NCBI GenBank assembly: GCA_964583095.1 | Contig: CAZOVB010000038.1 | Span: 1-42,300 of the forward strand | Length of the DNA: 42,300 nt | From: CAZOVB01 sp964583095 | GTDB taxonomy: Bacteria; Planctomycetota; Phycisphaerae; SM23-33 | Reading direction: 5' to 3' | In this document: in pieces, positions 8,701 through 16,897 of the stretch | Layout: each line of letters opens with the position of its first letter | Position numbering within the stretch: position 1 is the first letter of the stretch | Made by a program: the position numbers and the translations under genes | The notes under the pieces: generated by a model | Told to the model about the DNA's origin: nothing | The model's input: the letters and a program-made list of their open reading frames with translations, nothing else | Databases searched by the model: none

Positions 8701-9101
8701 GTTTCCTCCTGGCCGGCAAAGGTCGGCTCTCGACCCTGGCGTCCAAGGCGGCGATCAACGACGGCCGGTGGCATCATATTCTTGCCGAAGTAGATCGTAG
8801 CAGCGGCAAGATGACGGTGTACATCGACGGCAAGGTCTCGTCCAAGGGCCAATGCGCTCTGGGAGACGGTGTCTCCCTGGACAATACGGTCGATTTCCAG
8901 ATCGGCAAAGGCTCGGAATCCGGGAGCTTATTTGTCGGTGATATCGACTTCCTCCGCGTGTGCAAGGGAACCCTTGCCGATTCCAGAACGGATATCGACG
9001 AACTTTACCAGTGGCAGACGAATGGCCCGTGGAAGTTCGACATGGCCGGCCAGACTCCGGCGGGCCCACGTGATGCCGGCGCCCTGGAAAGTCCCCGCTG
9101 A
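5733..9101 (+). CDS. Secreted beta-helix/LamG protein, paralogue A
   Basis: The 1122-residue protein begins with a signal peptide (basic start, hydrophobic core, AFA-G cleavage at about residue 20). A conserved N-terminal block follows (WQKPQAKVLPNGDLQW, then YIDFQGGNDANPGTKAQPWK), of the type that opens DUF1565/pectate-lyase-like right-handed beta-helix proteins. The middle (about 200-720) carries the repeating DLRVTDCRFENI / RILRNY / NNTIYRA pattern of a parallel beta-helix. The C-terminus (about 946-1110) is a laminin-G/concanavalin-like domain (NDGRWHHILAEVDRSSGKMT, VGDIDFLRVCKGTLAD). It is probably an extracellular or periplasmic polysaccharide-binding or -cleaving protein, but catalytic residues could not be assigned. 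The start at 5733 has AAGGAG seven bases upstream. Two paralogues lie at 9169 and 25436. It is the first gene of a likely operon with the next gene and the GH28-like gene. Confidence 0.85.
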   Translation: MKARSVPLLLAILMTTLAFAGDYAWQKPQAKVLPNGDLQWAPEPFEYQPGKVVRYIDFQGGNDANPGTKAQPWKHHPWDTQATGKAAEASGVDTYVFKGGVMYRGTLNAAESGKPGRPIRLTADPSWGEGMPWIVGSIRLADKWVPASRVDAPSHLPEPEKVYALDLKALGMTAEDDGRHRVLSRLSHADRMGRVSTPWHGLFIIGPEGSVTRAHLARDPNWQRPNSQFAMEHWHQWKGMVQVQDTQGNRYSIPQADYFKDKPQGYFTGGYIWSQYPSFMGTPTPKHIPETKPAKKNIGEMPYHRPEVGGLSVGLPGGVARGVRFMVENLPQLLDSANEFYYDETTGLLLFRPEEGVDPNSLHMEFVASTGLVHIREVKHIELSGLRFAFAEGRTIQIQNLASDITITNCYFHDLTEVAIDAYIKGNAEVGGFEDLRVTDCRFENIWETAIRMSGGNQGIQEWVDSRGRLGRVEILRNYCYETGMRHRGALQSNVPTISLRHVALAHVAGNIIHRSFGSGIVLFGGKEGNLGTYRGRGGQIPLIRIFVHHNKTLHTAMGVNDYGGLALWQGGPMYAYCNNVGSSVGYMPGGITMFGGGGKPTTLSYPVYLDGAYKIYLFNNAVWGATTDESHPYHTRTSGYFMVFGFLNQFTNNTIYRARSGVGGSSGNRCDVISNVFSEISTKFLHNNRFGDPSLVGGGDDATSGVKGVPSLAFADNIFHGQAEGGELLKQRYDQQNQPRLNIANEIKAPTIQQLAEQMQNYPIRFGRLGRSVEQRPIVGSDAAVIEEASEVDFRLRDNSAARDNGSIYFVPFSLYATVGEWHFTENRASPDVVVDYHWYFSEAHLHRSMYEQVPAFDLKLSATQLDDYVPSPWETWAKGAIRFDGKRFGSVSDREMREDFVFTTDNPRRTRRYMKGKKEGFWKVSVEGRKHTYTLPAEKRQTLNVGASNLLLEAQVKVKAGHVGGAIVSKFDGKTGYQLDIDSSGKARFLLAGKGRLSTLASKAAINDGRWHHILAEVDRSSGKMTVYIDGKVSSKGQCALGDGVSLDNTVDFQIGKGSESGSLFVGDIDFLRVCKGTLADSRTDIDELYQWQTNGPWKFDMAGQTPAGPRDAGALESPR
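5947..5996 (+). repeat. 50-base stretch identical to 9386-9435
   Basis: These 50 bases encode the WKHHPWDTQATGKAAE segment of paralogue A and are identical base for base to 9386-9435 in paralogue B. The surrounding code differs at many third positions. Perfect identity confined to this stretch suggests recent duplication or local gene conversion between the two neighbours. Confidence 0.85.
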
Positions 9102-9168
9102 GCCGCAAGGTGGCCCAGAAAAGCAGACGAAATCATTGCCAAATGAGCTCAAACGAAAGGCAGTATAA

Positions 9169-12100
9169 ATGAAGTCTTTGATCCTGATCGCATTGACAGC
9201 CGCTCTTATCGCAGGGGGCGCCTTTGCCGGCGACTACCCGTGGCAGAAGCCGCAGGCGAAGGTGCTGCCCAACGGAGACCTCCAGTGGGCTCCCGAGCCG
9301 TTTAAATTCCAGCCGGGAAAAGTTGTCCGTTATATCGACTTTGAGGGCGGAAACGACGCCAACGACGGCGCGAGCCGGGACAAGGCCTGGAAGCACCACC
9401 CCTGGGACACCCAGGCCACCGGAAAGGCCGCCGAGCACAGCGTCCCGGGCACGACATACATTTTCAAGGGCGGCGTGGTCTACCGCGGATCGCTGATTGC
9501 CGAGGAATCCGCACCGCCCCTGGAGCCCACACAGCTTACCTGCGATCCCGACTGGGGAAAGGGCCAGGCGGTCATCGCCGGCTCGGACCGCGTGACCGGC
9601 TGGAAGAAGGGCGCGGATCACGAAGACATTCCCGAGGCATCGGAAGTGTGGGTAGCCCAGGTGGACTACCTGCCCCGGCGTCTGTGGGAGGTAGGCCGGG
9701 ACGGAAAGATCACCCGGCTCAAACTCGCCCGAACGCCCAATTGGGAGGTCTCCAATCCGCAAGACGTCATGCGCGAGTGGTGGACCTGGAAGAAGGGCGA
9801 CGCCGGCCCCATACCCGGCCAGGGCGACGAGGCCGAGAAGGTCATCCTCGCTTACGACCCGAGGATCCAGAACTACACCGAGGATTATTTCAAGGACGCG
9901 GTGCTCTGGACCGAATGGGGCTTTGTGATGAGCACCCCGGTCTCCACACGCGTGGATGGCGTGGACACCGACGAAGGCGTCCTCGGCTTCAAGGGCATTT
10001 ACTACTTCCCCGACAAGCGCAGCCAGGGCGTTTACAAGGGCCAGCGATGGTACGTCGAGGACAAGCCGCACTATCTCGACCAGGCCGGTGAGGTCTGGGT
10101 GGAAAAGACCTCAGATGCCTCGGCGAAGATCTACCTGCGTCTGCCAGGCGATCGGGACCCCAATGCGACGCAGATTGAAGCAGCCCGGCGATACAGCCTC
10201 ATCGAGAGCGCCTCGCTGGAAAACGTTCGAATCAGTAACCTTGCTTTCCGGTTCAATAATCGCGACTGGTACATCACCCGGGCGGCCTTCTTTCACAAGG
10301 AAATTCAGACGGCTGGGATCCGCATCGACGGCACGGCCCGCGGCGTGAGCATCGGCAACTGCACCTTCGAACATCTCACCACCGCAATCACCGCCATTGC
10401 CAACAACCCGTTGGATCGCCTCGACCACCTGACGATCCACGACAATGTCCTGGAAGAGATCGACAACAAGGGCATGATCGTTTCGGTGGGGCTCAATGAC
10501 GAAGGTGTCGGTCCATTCGGACGCAACGTGCGCATTCTGCGGAACAAGCTGCACCGTATCGGCATGCGGAGCGAACGGTTGAGCAACAGCGCCGCGATCG
10601 ATGTGGGCTTTCCCCAGACGGCCGAGATTGCCGGCAATTTCCTGACTCGCGTTTACGGCCCCGGGGTGTTCGTCTTTGGCGGCAAGAAGAGCGGCGCCCA
10701 CGGGGAAGCTCCTTTGACGCGCATCCTGGTCCACCACAACAAGGTGGTCGATTCGCTCTTGTCGGCCCACGACTGGGGCGGCATCGAGACCTGGCAGGGC
10801 GGGCCCCACTATGTCTGGAACAACATTTCGGGCAACCCCGGCGGCTACCGCAACAGTTCCTACGACGAGTGGGAGGGCAACCGCCATGGCCACGCCTACT
10901 ATCTCGACGGCAGCTTCAAGAACTACCTGTTCAACAACATTGCCTGGGGCAAGCACAACGACCTGGACAATACGAAGCTGGCCAACTCGGTGGGCATCAA
11001 GGGCATCATCGGCTACCAGAACACGTTCCTGAACAACACCGTCTACAACTTCAAGTACGGCAGCGACCAGCAGAGGCCCGACGCGGGTCGCAACAAGTTC
11101 CTGGGCAACATCTTCCAGGATATCTCCAAGTGGGCCTTCTATTACGCAAAGGCCCGGGGCGAGCCCACCGCCATCAATGAGGACCACGTCCCCCGCAGCA
11201 AGGGGAAGGTCGACTATCGCACGATGGCCTGGGCACGTAACGTCCTGTACGACATCTCCGGGCAGTTGGCCGCTTTCGAAGAGCATGGCCAGTGGTATGA
11301 TCAGATGCTGATGTTCTCCCGGGCGCTGGACTTGCAAGGAACGCTCAGCCCCGATGCGGGAAAGATGGCCAAGCAGTCCCCGTTGCGGGACCCGGAGGAT
11401 CATGACTTCCGACCGGTTGCGGGATCGGCCGCCATCGAGTACGGCGCCAGGACCTTCGTTCCCTGGGGCCTCTATGCCACCGTGGGCGAATGGCACTTCA
11501 CCGAGAATCGGAAGGACCCGTCCGAGGTCATCGATGAACACTGGTACATGACTCGTTACTACCTGGGCCGCAAGGGATACATGAATCAGCCCATGTTCCC
11601 GCTGAAGGCCGTGAATGTCGATGCGGAGGATTACATCGAAGGGCCCCTGGAGAACTGGACACGCGGTGTCTTGAAGCTCAACGGCAGGGACCAGTACCTG
11701 ACTCTCCAAGACGAGAAGGCCTCCGGTTCGGTGACCATCCCGGTCCGGAAGAAGGTCGAGGGGGGCTGGGCGACGCTGCACTATCCCGACAAGGTCATCC
11801 CAGGCCGAAAGACGAAGATCAAAGTGGAACTGGCCGAGGACTTCATGATCGGCCGACAGATCACCGCACAGCTTGCTTATACCGTCCCGAAGAACTGGGG
11901 CGGGTCCATGTATGTCTCCGAGTCTCAGACGATCACCGGCCCGGGCCCCTACACGTTCGAACTCGATGCCGAGATGAAAGAGGATCTCAGACGGTATGTC
12001 TTCGTCGTGACCATCAGCAAGACCGACGACCTGGAAACCACGCTGCTCAACGCCACCGCCCCGGCCGACAAGGCCGAGCCGGGAGCGAAGATCACCACGC

Positions 12101-12699
12101 AGACCAAGACCCTCAGCCAGTACCGCGAGAAAGTTCTGCTGGAGAAGGAGCAGTTCCGTTCGCCGGAGATCTGGGGATCGAATTTCCTGATCGAAGCTTA
12201 CATGAAAGTCGAGCCTGGCTCTTCCGGCGTGGTGATCCAGAAGCTTGGCGACCGGGGCTACAGCCTGAAGGTCAACCCCCAGGGACGACTGGTTTTCCAG
12301 GCCGGCTGGGCCACGCGCGCAGCCCACGACTTCCCTTCGCTGACCAGCAAGGCGAAGGTGACCGACGGGAAGTGGCATCATGTGATCATCGAGGCCGACC
12401 GCTCAGCCCGTCGGTTCCGGTTCTACATCGATGGTCGGCGCGGCGCCGGCGGACATGGTCTCACCCGCGCCCACAATCTGGACAACGACGCGGATCTGTA
12501 CGTCGGTGGCACGCCGTCCGGCGAAAACCTGGCGGTGAGCCTGGAGTTCCTTCGGATCAGCCTGGGCACCCTGGCCGATGCGCAGACGAGCATCGGGGAG
12601 CTTCATGCCTGGCAGTTTGACGGCCCGCAGTACCGGGACTTCACCGGGGCCGACCGTGGCGAAAAACCCGACGCCGGAGCCATTGAATTGAAGCCCTGA
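9169..12699 (+). CDS. Secreted beta-helix/LamG protein, paralogue B
   Basis: A 1176-residue paralogue of the preceding gene. It has a signal peptide (MKSLILIALTAALIAGGAFA), the same WQKPQAKVLPNGDLQW block, a beta-helix core (FRNV/ISNLAFR, GNCTFEHL, NNTVYNF) and the shared motif LYATVGEWHFTENR near residue 775. The C-terminal LamG-like domain starts near residue 1000 (DGKWHHVIIEADRSARRFRF, VSLEFLRISLGTLADAQ). Unlike A and C it has an extra beta-rich segment of about 100 residues (about 855-960) before the LamG domain. It starts 67 bases after paralogue A and is probably in the same operon. Only the fold class is supported: it could be a lyase, a hydrolase or a non-catalytic binding protein. 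Confidence 0.85.
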   Translation: MKSLILIALTAALIAGGAFAGDYPWQKPQAKVLPNGDLQWAPEPFKFQPGKVVRYIDFEGGNDANDGASRDKAWKHHPWDTQATGKAAEHSVPGTTYIFKGGVVYRGSLIAEESAPPLEPTQLTCDPDWGKGQAVIAGSDRVTGWKKGADHEDIPEASEVWVAQVDYLPRRLWEVGRDGKITRLKLARTPNWEVSNPQDVMREWWTWKKGDAGPIPGQGDEAEKVILAYDPRIQNYTEDYFKDAVLWTEWGFVMSTPVSTRVDGVDTDEGVLGFKGIYYFPDKRSQGVYKGQRWYVEDKPHYLDQAGEVWVEKTSDASAKIYLRLPGDRDPNATQIEAARRYSLIESASLENVRISNLAFRFNNRDWYITRAAFFHKEIQTAGIRIDGTARGVSIGNCTFEHLTTAITAIANNPLDRLDHLTIHDNVLEEIDNKGMIVSVGLNDEGVGPFGRNVRILRNKLHRIGMRSERLSNSAAIDVGFPQTAEIAGNFLTRVYGPGVFVFGGKKSGAHGEAPLTRILVHHNKVVDSLLSAHDWGGIETWQGGPHYVWNNISGNPGGYRNSSYDEWEGNRHGHAYYLDGSFKNYLFNNIAWGKHNDLDNTKLANSVGIKGIIGYQNTFLNNTVYNFKYGSDQQRPDAGRNKFLGNIFQDISKWAFYYAKARGEPTAINEDHVPRSKGKVDYRTMAWARNVLYDISGQLAAFEEHGQWYDQMLMFSRALDLQGTLSPDAGKMAKQSPLRDPEDHDFRPVAGSAAIEYGARTFVPWGLYATVGEWHFTENRKDPSEVIDEHWYMTRYYLGRKGYMNQPMFPLKAVNVDAEDYIEGPLENWTRGVLKLNGRDQYLTLQDEKASGSVTIPVRKKVEGGWATLHYPDKVIPGRKTKIKVELAEDFMIGRQITAQLAYTVPKNWGGSMYVSESQTITGPGPYTFELDAEMKEDLRRYVFVVTISKTDDLETTLLNATAPADKAEPGAKITTQTKTLSQYREKVLLEKEQFRSPEIWGSNFLIEAYMKVEPGSSGVVIQKLGDRGYSLKVNPQGRLVFQAGWATRAAHDFPSLTSKAKVTDGKWHHVIIEADRSARRFRFYIDGRRGAGGHGLTRAHNLDNDADLYVGGTPSGENLAVSLEFLRISLGTLADAQTSIGELHAWQFDGPQYRDFTGADRGEKPDAGAIELKP

Positions 12700-12740
12700 C
12701 AAGACCTGCGAGGTTTTTGCAGGTACCATCACCCTTGCGA

Positions 12741-12834
12741 CGATTCAGTGTCCAAGCCGGGCGACGGGTACTATCTGCGCGTCGAACAGGTTGACGGCAT
12801 TTACGCCTGGTCGAGCCCGATCTCGACGCAGTAG
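12741..12834 (+). pseudogene. Remnant: C-terminal end of a lost gene, DUF3604-like tail
   Basis: The frame ending at the TAG 12832-12834 reads DSVSKPGDGYYLRVEQVDGI followed by YAWSSPISTQ. There is no start codon and no ribosome-binding site. It resembles the closing strand of DUF3604-type proteins and can be compared directly with the end of the intact gene at 32948-34450, which reads VVYYVRIETATAGTAWTSPI. The fragment is best read as the 3' scar of a deleted gene between paralogue B and the GH28-like gene. The match covers only about 20 residues. Confidence 0.45.
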
Positions 12835-12843
12835 GAAGCAGAC

Positions 12844-12966
12844 ATGTCAAAAAGCCCGATGCAGACGCCCCTTGAAAACCGCGAGCGGATCGACCCGACG
12901 GGTATTCCCCATCCCCAATCACCAACAAAAGAAAGTCGCGAGAATCAGAAGGCCCGCATCCCATGA
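12844..12966 (+). CDS. Possible 40-residue peptide overlapping the GH28-like gene
   Basis: ATG at 12844 opens a 40-codon frame (MSKSPMQTPLENRERIDPTG...) with GGAAG five bases upstream. Its TGA overlaps the next ATG in an ATGA junction (12963-12966), so it could be translationally coupled to the GH28-like gene. The peptide is polar, lacks a signal sequence and matches no family recognised here. It may equally be chance open sequence in the scar left by the deletion just upstream. Confidence 0.25.
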   Translation: MSKSPMQTPLENRERIDPTGIPHPQSPTKESRENQKARIP

Positions 12967-14414
12967 ATCCAGAGTTGATCAGCTTGGCCGCTTCCTCGGC
13001 CGAGAAACCCGTTACCGACCAGATCCAGCAGCACATTGACGCGATGAGTCGGCGCGGGGGCGGAACCGTTATCCTCCCGCCGGGAGATCATTACACCGGT
13101 ACGATCCGGCTGAAAGACAACGTGATCCTGCACATCCCCTCCGGCAGCCGAATCGTGGGCATCGCGGATCCGGACCTCTACCCCGACACGCGCGACGAGC
13201 GCGGGATCTATACCCACCGCCAGTTCTTCCGGTCGCTGATTCTGGCCCGGGGGGTTAGCAACTGCGGGATCACCGGCAGAGGAACCATCTGCGGACAGGG
13301 GGATCTGTTTGATGGCGACATCAGCACCGAACGCGGCAAGCCCCGGCCCAAACTGGTCTGGTTCGACGATTGCGAGAACGTGACGGTTCGCGACGTGTTT
13401 CTCACCCGCAGCGGGGCCTGGTGCATGCACCTCTCGCTTTGCCGGAAGGTGCTCGTCGACGGCGTGCGGATTCACAACGTCCATCAGCTCAACAACGACG
13501 GGATCGATATCGACTCGTGCAGCAACGTGCGCGTGAGCAACTGCGATATCGACTCGGAAGACGATGCCCTGTGCTTCAAGACGCTCCACCATCAGCCCTG
13601 CGAGAAGATCGTCGTAACCAACTGCATCCTTCGCAGCCGATGCTACGCGATCTGCATCGGCTCGGAGAGCCTGGCCGACTTCCGCGACATCAGCGTCAGC
13701 AACTGCGTGATCCACGACACCGACCGGATCGGCATCGGCATCGACATCCACGACGGCGGGGCGGCTGAGAATCTGATCTTCTCGGATATCGTGATGCGCA
13801 ATGTCGATCTCCCGCTGTTCCTGCGGGCCGTCAACGACCGCTGGCGACTGTTCACGTCGGAGCAGTCCGCAACCGGCGAGCCAAACAGCGGGGCAATCCG
13901 CAATATCCTGTTCTCCAACTTCCAGGTGCAGACGATCCCCGGGGCGGTGGGGATCTGCGAAGGCCTGGAGGAAAAGCCCCTCGAGAATATCCGCCTGGAC
14001 AACTGGCAGGTGCGTTTCGATGGTCGAATCGTCCCTCGCAGATTCACCCGCGAGAATTACAAGTCTCAGGGCGATCTGCGGAAGCAACCAGCCCCGGCCG
14101 AGGGGGAAGTGATCGAAAAGACCACCGATTCGTCCTGGGGCAAGTACGGCTTCTTCTTCTGGGAAAGGCTGGAGCATCTGTACCAGCTGGGGCTGGAGAT
14201 GACCTCGGGGTTCTTCCTCGCCCAGGCGAGGCAGTTTTCCTTCGACCGCGTTCGCCTGGATCTGACCGACCAGGAAGCCCGCGGTCCCCTGGCCGCAGTG
14301 GTAAACTCCCAGGACGTCGACACCGCCGGCCTGATCGCACTCAACGACCCCGGCTGCGCGGGCGTCAGCCAACACAAGGCCGAAATACATTACCCGGAAG
14401 TATCGATCGAATAG
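12963..14414 (+). CDS. GH28-like (polygalacturonase family) protein without signal peptide
   Basis: The 483-residue protein has the repeating strands of a right-handed beta-helix and the family signature region (about 175-200: NNDGIDIDSCSNVRVSNCDI, then SEDDALCFK). GH28 enzymes hydrolyse galacturonic-acid polymers with Asp residues in the NTD and DD motifs; the corresponding Asp residues are present. The expected GHG motif reads CIGSES here, so the usual His is missing, and no RIK motif was found. This is a divergent member whose substrate and even activity are uncertain. The start (MNPELISLAASSAEKPVTDQ) carries no export signal, so it may act in the cytoplasm on imported oligosaccharides. 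It is the last gene of the putative operon; a terminator follows. Confidence 0.85.
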   Translation: MNPELISLAASSAEKPVTDQIQQHIDAMSRRGGGTVILPPGDHYTGTIRLKDNVILHIPSGSRIVGIADPDLYPDTRDERGIYTHRQFFRSLILARGVSNCGITGRGTICGQGDLFDGDISTERGKPRPKLVWFDDCENVTVRDVFLTRSGAWCMHLSLCRKVLVDGVRIHNVHQLNNDGIDIDSCSNVRVSNCDIDSEDDALCFKTLHHQPCEKIVVTNCILRSRCYAICIGSESLADFRDISVSNCVIHDTDRIGIGIDIHDGGAAENLIFSDIVMRNVDLPLFLRAVNDRWRLFTSEQSATGEPNSGAIRNILFSNFQVQTIPGAVGICEGLEEKPLENIRLDNWQVRFDGRIVPRRFTRENYKSQGDLRKQPAPAEGEVIEKTTDSSWGKYGFFFWERLEHLYQLGLEMTSGFFLAQARQFSFDRVRLDLTDQEARGPLAAVVNSQDVDTAGLIALNDPGCAGVSQHKAEIHYPEVSIE

Positions 14415-14467
14415 CCCAGTAACGTTCTTGGTGAGTCTTCCGAAAACAACGAGCTCTTCCGACAAGC

Positions 14468-14550
14468 CCAACATCCAGTATCATCGGTCGGCAGCGTCCG
14501 GGTCTGCCTGGGAAATCCTTTGCAAGGCGGATGTTGGCCCTTGTTTTTTT
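14468..14550 (+). terminator. Terminator after the GH28-like gene
   Basis: CCAACATCC (14468-14476) pairs with GGATGTTGG (14529-14537), enclosing a shorter GGCAG/CTGCC stem, and is followed by TTGTTTTTTT (14541-14550). The long enclosed segment is unusual, but the stem base and T tract are clear. Confidence 0.55.
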
Positions 14551-14569
14551 CTGTCGCTGATGTTATGTT
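14541..14569 (+). promoter_or_regulatory. Candidate promoter for fusA
   Basis: TTGTTT (14541-14546), a 17-base spacer and TATGTT (14564-14569) form a reasonable sigma70-like pair. The -35 box lies inside the T tract of the preceding terminator. This would start a leader of about 200 bases before fusA. Confidence 0.32.
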
Positions 14570-14577
14570 AATTGTTT

Positions 14578-14779
14578 CTTCGCCTGTTTGGGCGAAGATC
14601 CCTCCGATAAGACCCTGAACGAACCGCCGACGGTATCCGTCTAAAGAGAGACATGGGGGAGGGTGGCCAAGGCCGCCGGGAAGGCAAAGTCGAAACGGCG
14701 AGAGTCATTCAACGCCGGACCGGCTGAGCCATCCAGGGCTCGACCGCATCGTACCAACCAAGCACCGAAGTGATCCATC
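14578..14779 (+). other. Untranslated leader of fusA with several hairpins
   Basis: This stretch carries CTTCGCC/GGCGAAG (14578-14584/14591-14597), GACGG-tat-CCGTC (about 14629-14641) and weaker GC-rich stems further on. A 24-codon frame opens at 14652 (MGEGGQGRR...) behind AAAGAGAG and stops before fusA; it could be a leader peptide or chance. No known riboswitch was recognised. Confidence 0.3.
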
Positions 14780-16873
14780 ATGAAAACCAGAGGCAAAATC
14801 CGGAACATTGGCATCTCAGCTCACATTGACTCGGGAAAGACGACCCTGAGCGAGCGGATTCTCTTCTACGCCGGGCGCATCCACCGCATGCAGGAGGTCC
14901 GGGGCGGAGACGGTGGGGCCACCATGGATTACATGGACCTCGAACGCGAGCGGGGTATTACCATTACCTCCGCCGCCACCCAGGTCAACTGGCGCGAGTG
15001 CGAGATCAACCTGATCGACACGCCCGGCCACGTGGACTTCACCGTGGAAGTCGAGAGAAGCCTTCGGGTTCTCGATGGAGCGGTGATGATTCTCTGCGCC
15101 GTAGGCGGCGTGCAGAGCCAGTCCGTCACGGTCGATCGGCAGATGAAACGCTACGAAGTGCCCCGCATCGCCTTCATCAACAAGATGGATCGCATGGGGG
15201 CCGACAGCGACCGCGTCCGCCAGGACATGACCGAGAAGCTGGGCCTCAACGTCGTGCCCATCCAGTTGCCCATGGGGGCCGGCGAAGAATTCGTCGGCGT
15301 CGTCGACCTGGTCACCATGCAGGCGCTGACCTTCGAGGGCGAGGGCGGAGAAAAGGTCGTCGCCGGGGAGATCCCCGCCGCTTACAGCGACCAGGCCCAT
15401 GTGGCCCGGCAGGAAATGCTCGAAGCCCTGAGCATGTTCGACGACGAGATGATGGAACAGCTCTTGGAAGAGCAGGAGATCGACGAGGCCCGGATCCGCC
15501 AGGTCATCCGCGAAGCGACGATCAACCTGGACATGGTCCCGATGATGGTGGGCACGGCCTTTAAGAACAAGGGCGTTCAGCCTCTGCTCAATGCGGTCTG
15601 CGACTACCTGCCCAGCCCGCTGGACCGGACGGCCTTTGCACGCGATCACGACAACGAGGGCGCGGAGATCCCGCTGGTCTGTGATCCCGAAGCTCCCACG
15701 GCTGCGATGTCCTTCAAGATCGTAGACGAGACGTTCGGGCAGTTGACCTACGTACGGATCTACCAGGGCACCATCGCCAAGGGCCGGACCTACCGGAACG
15801 TTCGTACCGGCAACGCTCTGCGGGTGGGGCGCATCGTCCGCATGCACGCCAACGATCGGGAAGAGGTCGATAAGGCCAAGCCCGGCGACATCGTCGCACT
15901 GGTGGGCGTGGACCTGGCCAGCGGTGACACGCTCTGCTCGCAGGATGTCAACTACTCCCTGGAGAGCATCTTTGTGGCCGACCCGGTGATCAGCCTTTCG
16001 GTGGTACCGGCCAGTTCGGCCGACCAGGACCGCATGGCCAAGGCATTGAACCGCTTCATGAAGGAAGATCCGACCTTCCGCGTATCCTCGGATCCCGAGA
16101 CGGGTGAGACGGTCATCGCGGGCATGGGCGAGTTGCACCTGGATGTGTATATCGAGCGGATGCGGCGCGAATACAAGGCAGAGGTCGAGATCGGCCAGCC
16201 CAACGTAAGCTATCGCGAAGCGCCGATGCAGGAGGCCGAGTACAACTACCGTCACAAGAAGCAGACCGGCGGTTCGGGCCAGTTCGCCCACGTGGTGGGT
16301 AAGCTGGTTCCGCTGCCCGACGACAGCCAGAACCCCTTCGAGTTCGAGGACAACATTCACGGCGGGGCCATCCCGCGGGATTACATCCCCGCAGTGGCCA
16401 AGGGCTTTGCCCAGGCAATGAAGGAAGGCCCCCTGGCCGGGTATGAAATCGTAGGCTGCAAGATGACCCTCGACGACGGGTCCTACCACGACGTGGATTC
16501 CAGCGAGATGGCGTTCCGCATAGCGGCCGTCGAGGCCTTCAAGGAGGCGTTCCACAAGTCCAAGCCCTGCCTGCAGGAGCCGGTGATGAAGGTCCAGGTC
16601 GAGACGCCCAGCGAGTACCAGGGCAATATCGTGGGCGACCTGAACAGCCGACGCGGCATCGTCCACGCCACGCAGATGCGCGAGACCTACACGATCATCG
16701 ACGCCGAAGTCCCCCTGGCCAACATGTTCGGTTACGCGACGATCCTGCGGAACCTCTCCAAGGGCATGGCTACCTTCTCGATGGAAATGGCCCGCTACGC
16801 CCGCGTTCCTCAGAAGATCGCCGAGGAAATCATCGAGCGCCGTCGCAAGAAACGCGAAGAAATGGCCAAATAG
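14780..16873 (+). CDS. fusA: Elongation factor G, mitochondrial-like (spdEFG1) type
   Basis: EF-G is the GTPase that moves tRNA and mRNA through the ribosome. The 697-residue protein has G1 AHIDSGKTT, the switch I region with RERGITITSAA, G3 DTPGHVDFT, NKMD (G4), then domains II-V ending in an Arg/Lys-rich tail. Wording such as AHIDSGKTTLSERILFYAGR and DGAVMILCAVGGVQSQSVTV resembles mitochondrial EF-G1 more than the common bacterial form. Such spdEFG1 proteins specialise in translocation and leave ribosome recycling to a second paralogue, spdEFG2, which is not in this window. The ATG at 14780 has only a weak GAAGTG upstream but begins exactly at the conserved N-terminus. A convergent kinase gene follows. 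Confidence 0.95.
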   Translation: MKTRGKIRNIGISAHIDSGKTTLSERILFYAGRIHRMQEVRGGDGGATMDYMDLERERGITITSAATQVNWRECEINLIDTPGHVDFTVEVERSLRVLDGAVMILCAVGGVQSQSVTVDRQMKRYEVPRIAFINKMDRMGADSDRVRQDMTEKLGLNVVPIQLPMGAGEEFVGVVDLVTMQALTFEGEGGEKVVAGEIPAAYSDQAHVARQEMLEALSMFDDEMMEQLLEEQEIDEARIRQVIREATINLDMVPMMVGTAFKNKGVQPLLNAVCDYLPSPLDRTAFARDHDNEGAEIPLVCDPEAPTAAMSFKIVDETFGQLTYVRIYQGTIAKGRTYRNVRTGNALRVGRIVRMHANDREEVDKAKPGDIVALVGVDLASGDTLCSQDVNYSLESIFVADPVISLSVVPASSADQDRMAKALNRFMKEDPTFRVSSDPETGETVIAGMGELHLDVYIERMRREYKAEVEIGQPNVSYREAPMQEAEYNYRHKKQTGGSGQFAHVVGKLVPLPDDSQNPFEFEDNIHGGAIPRDYIPAVAKGFAQAMKEGPLAGYEIVGCKMTLDDGSYHDVDSSEMAFRIAAVEAFKEAFHKSKPCLQEPVMKVQVETPSEYQGNIVGDLNSRRGIVHATQMRETYTIIDAEVPLANMFGYATILRNLSKGMATFSMEMARYARVPQKIAEEIIERRRKKREEMAK

Positions 16874-16897
16874 ACCCCAGGCTGCCTGGGCGAAATC

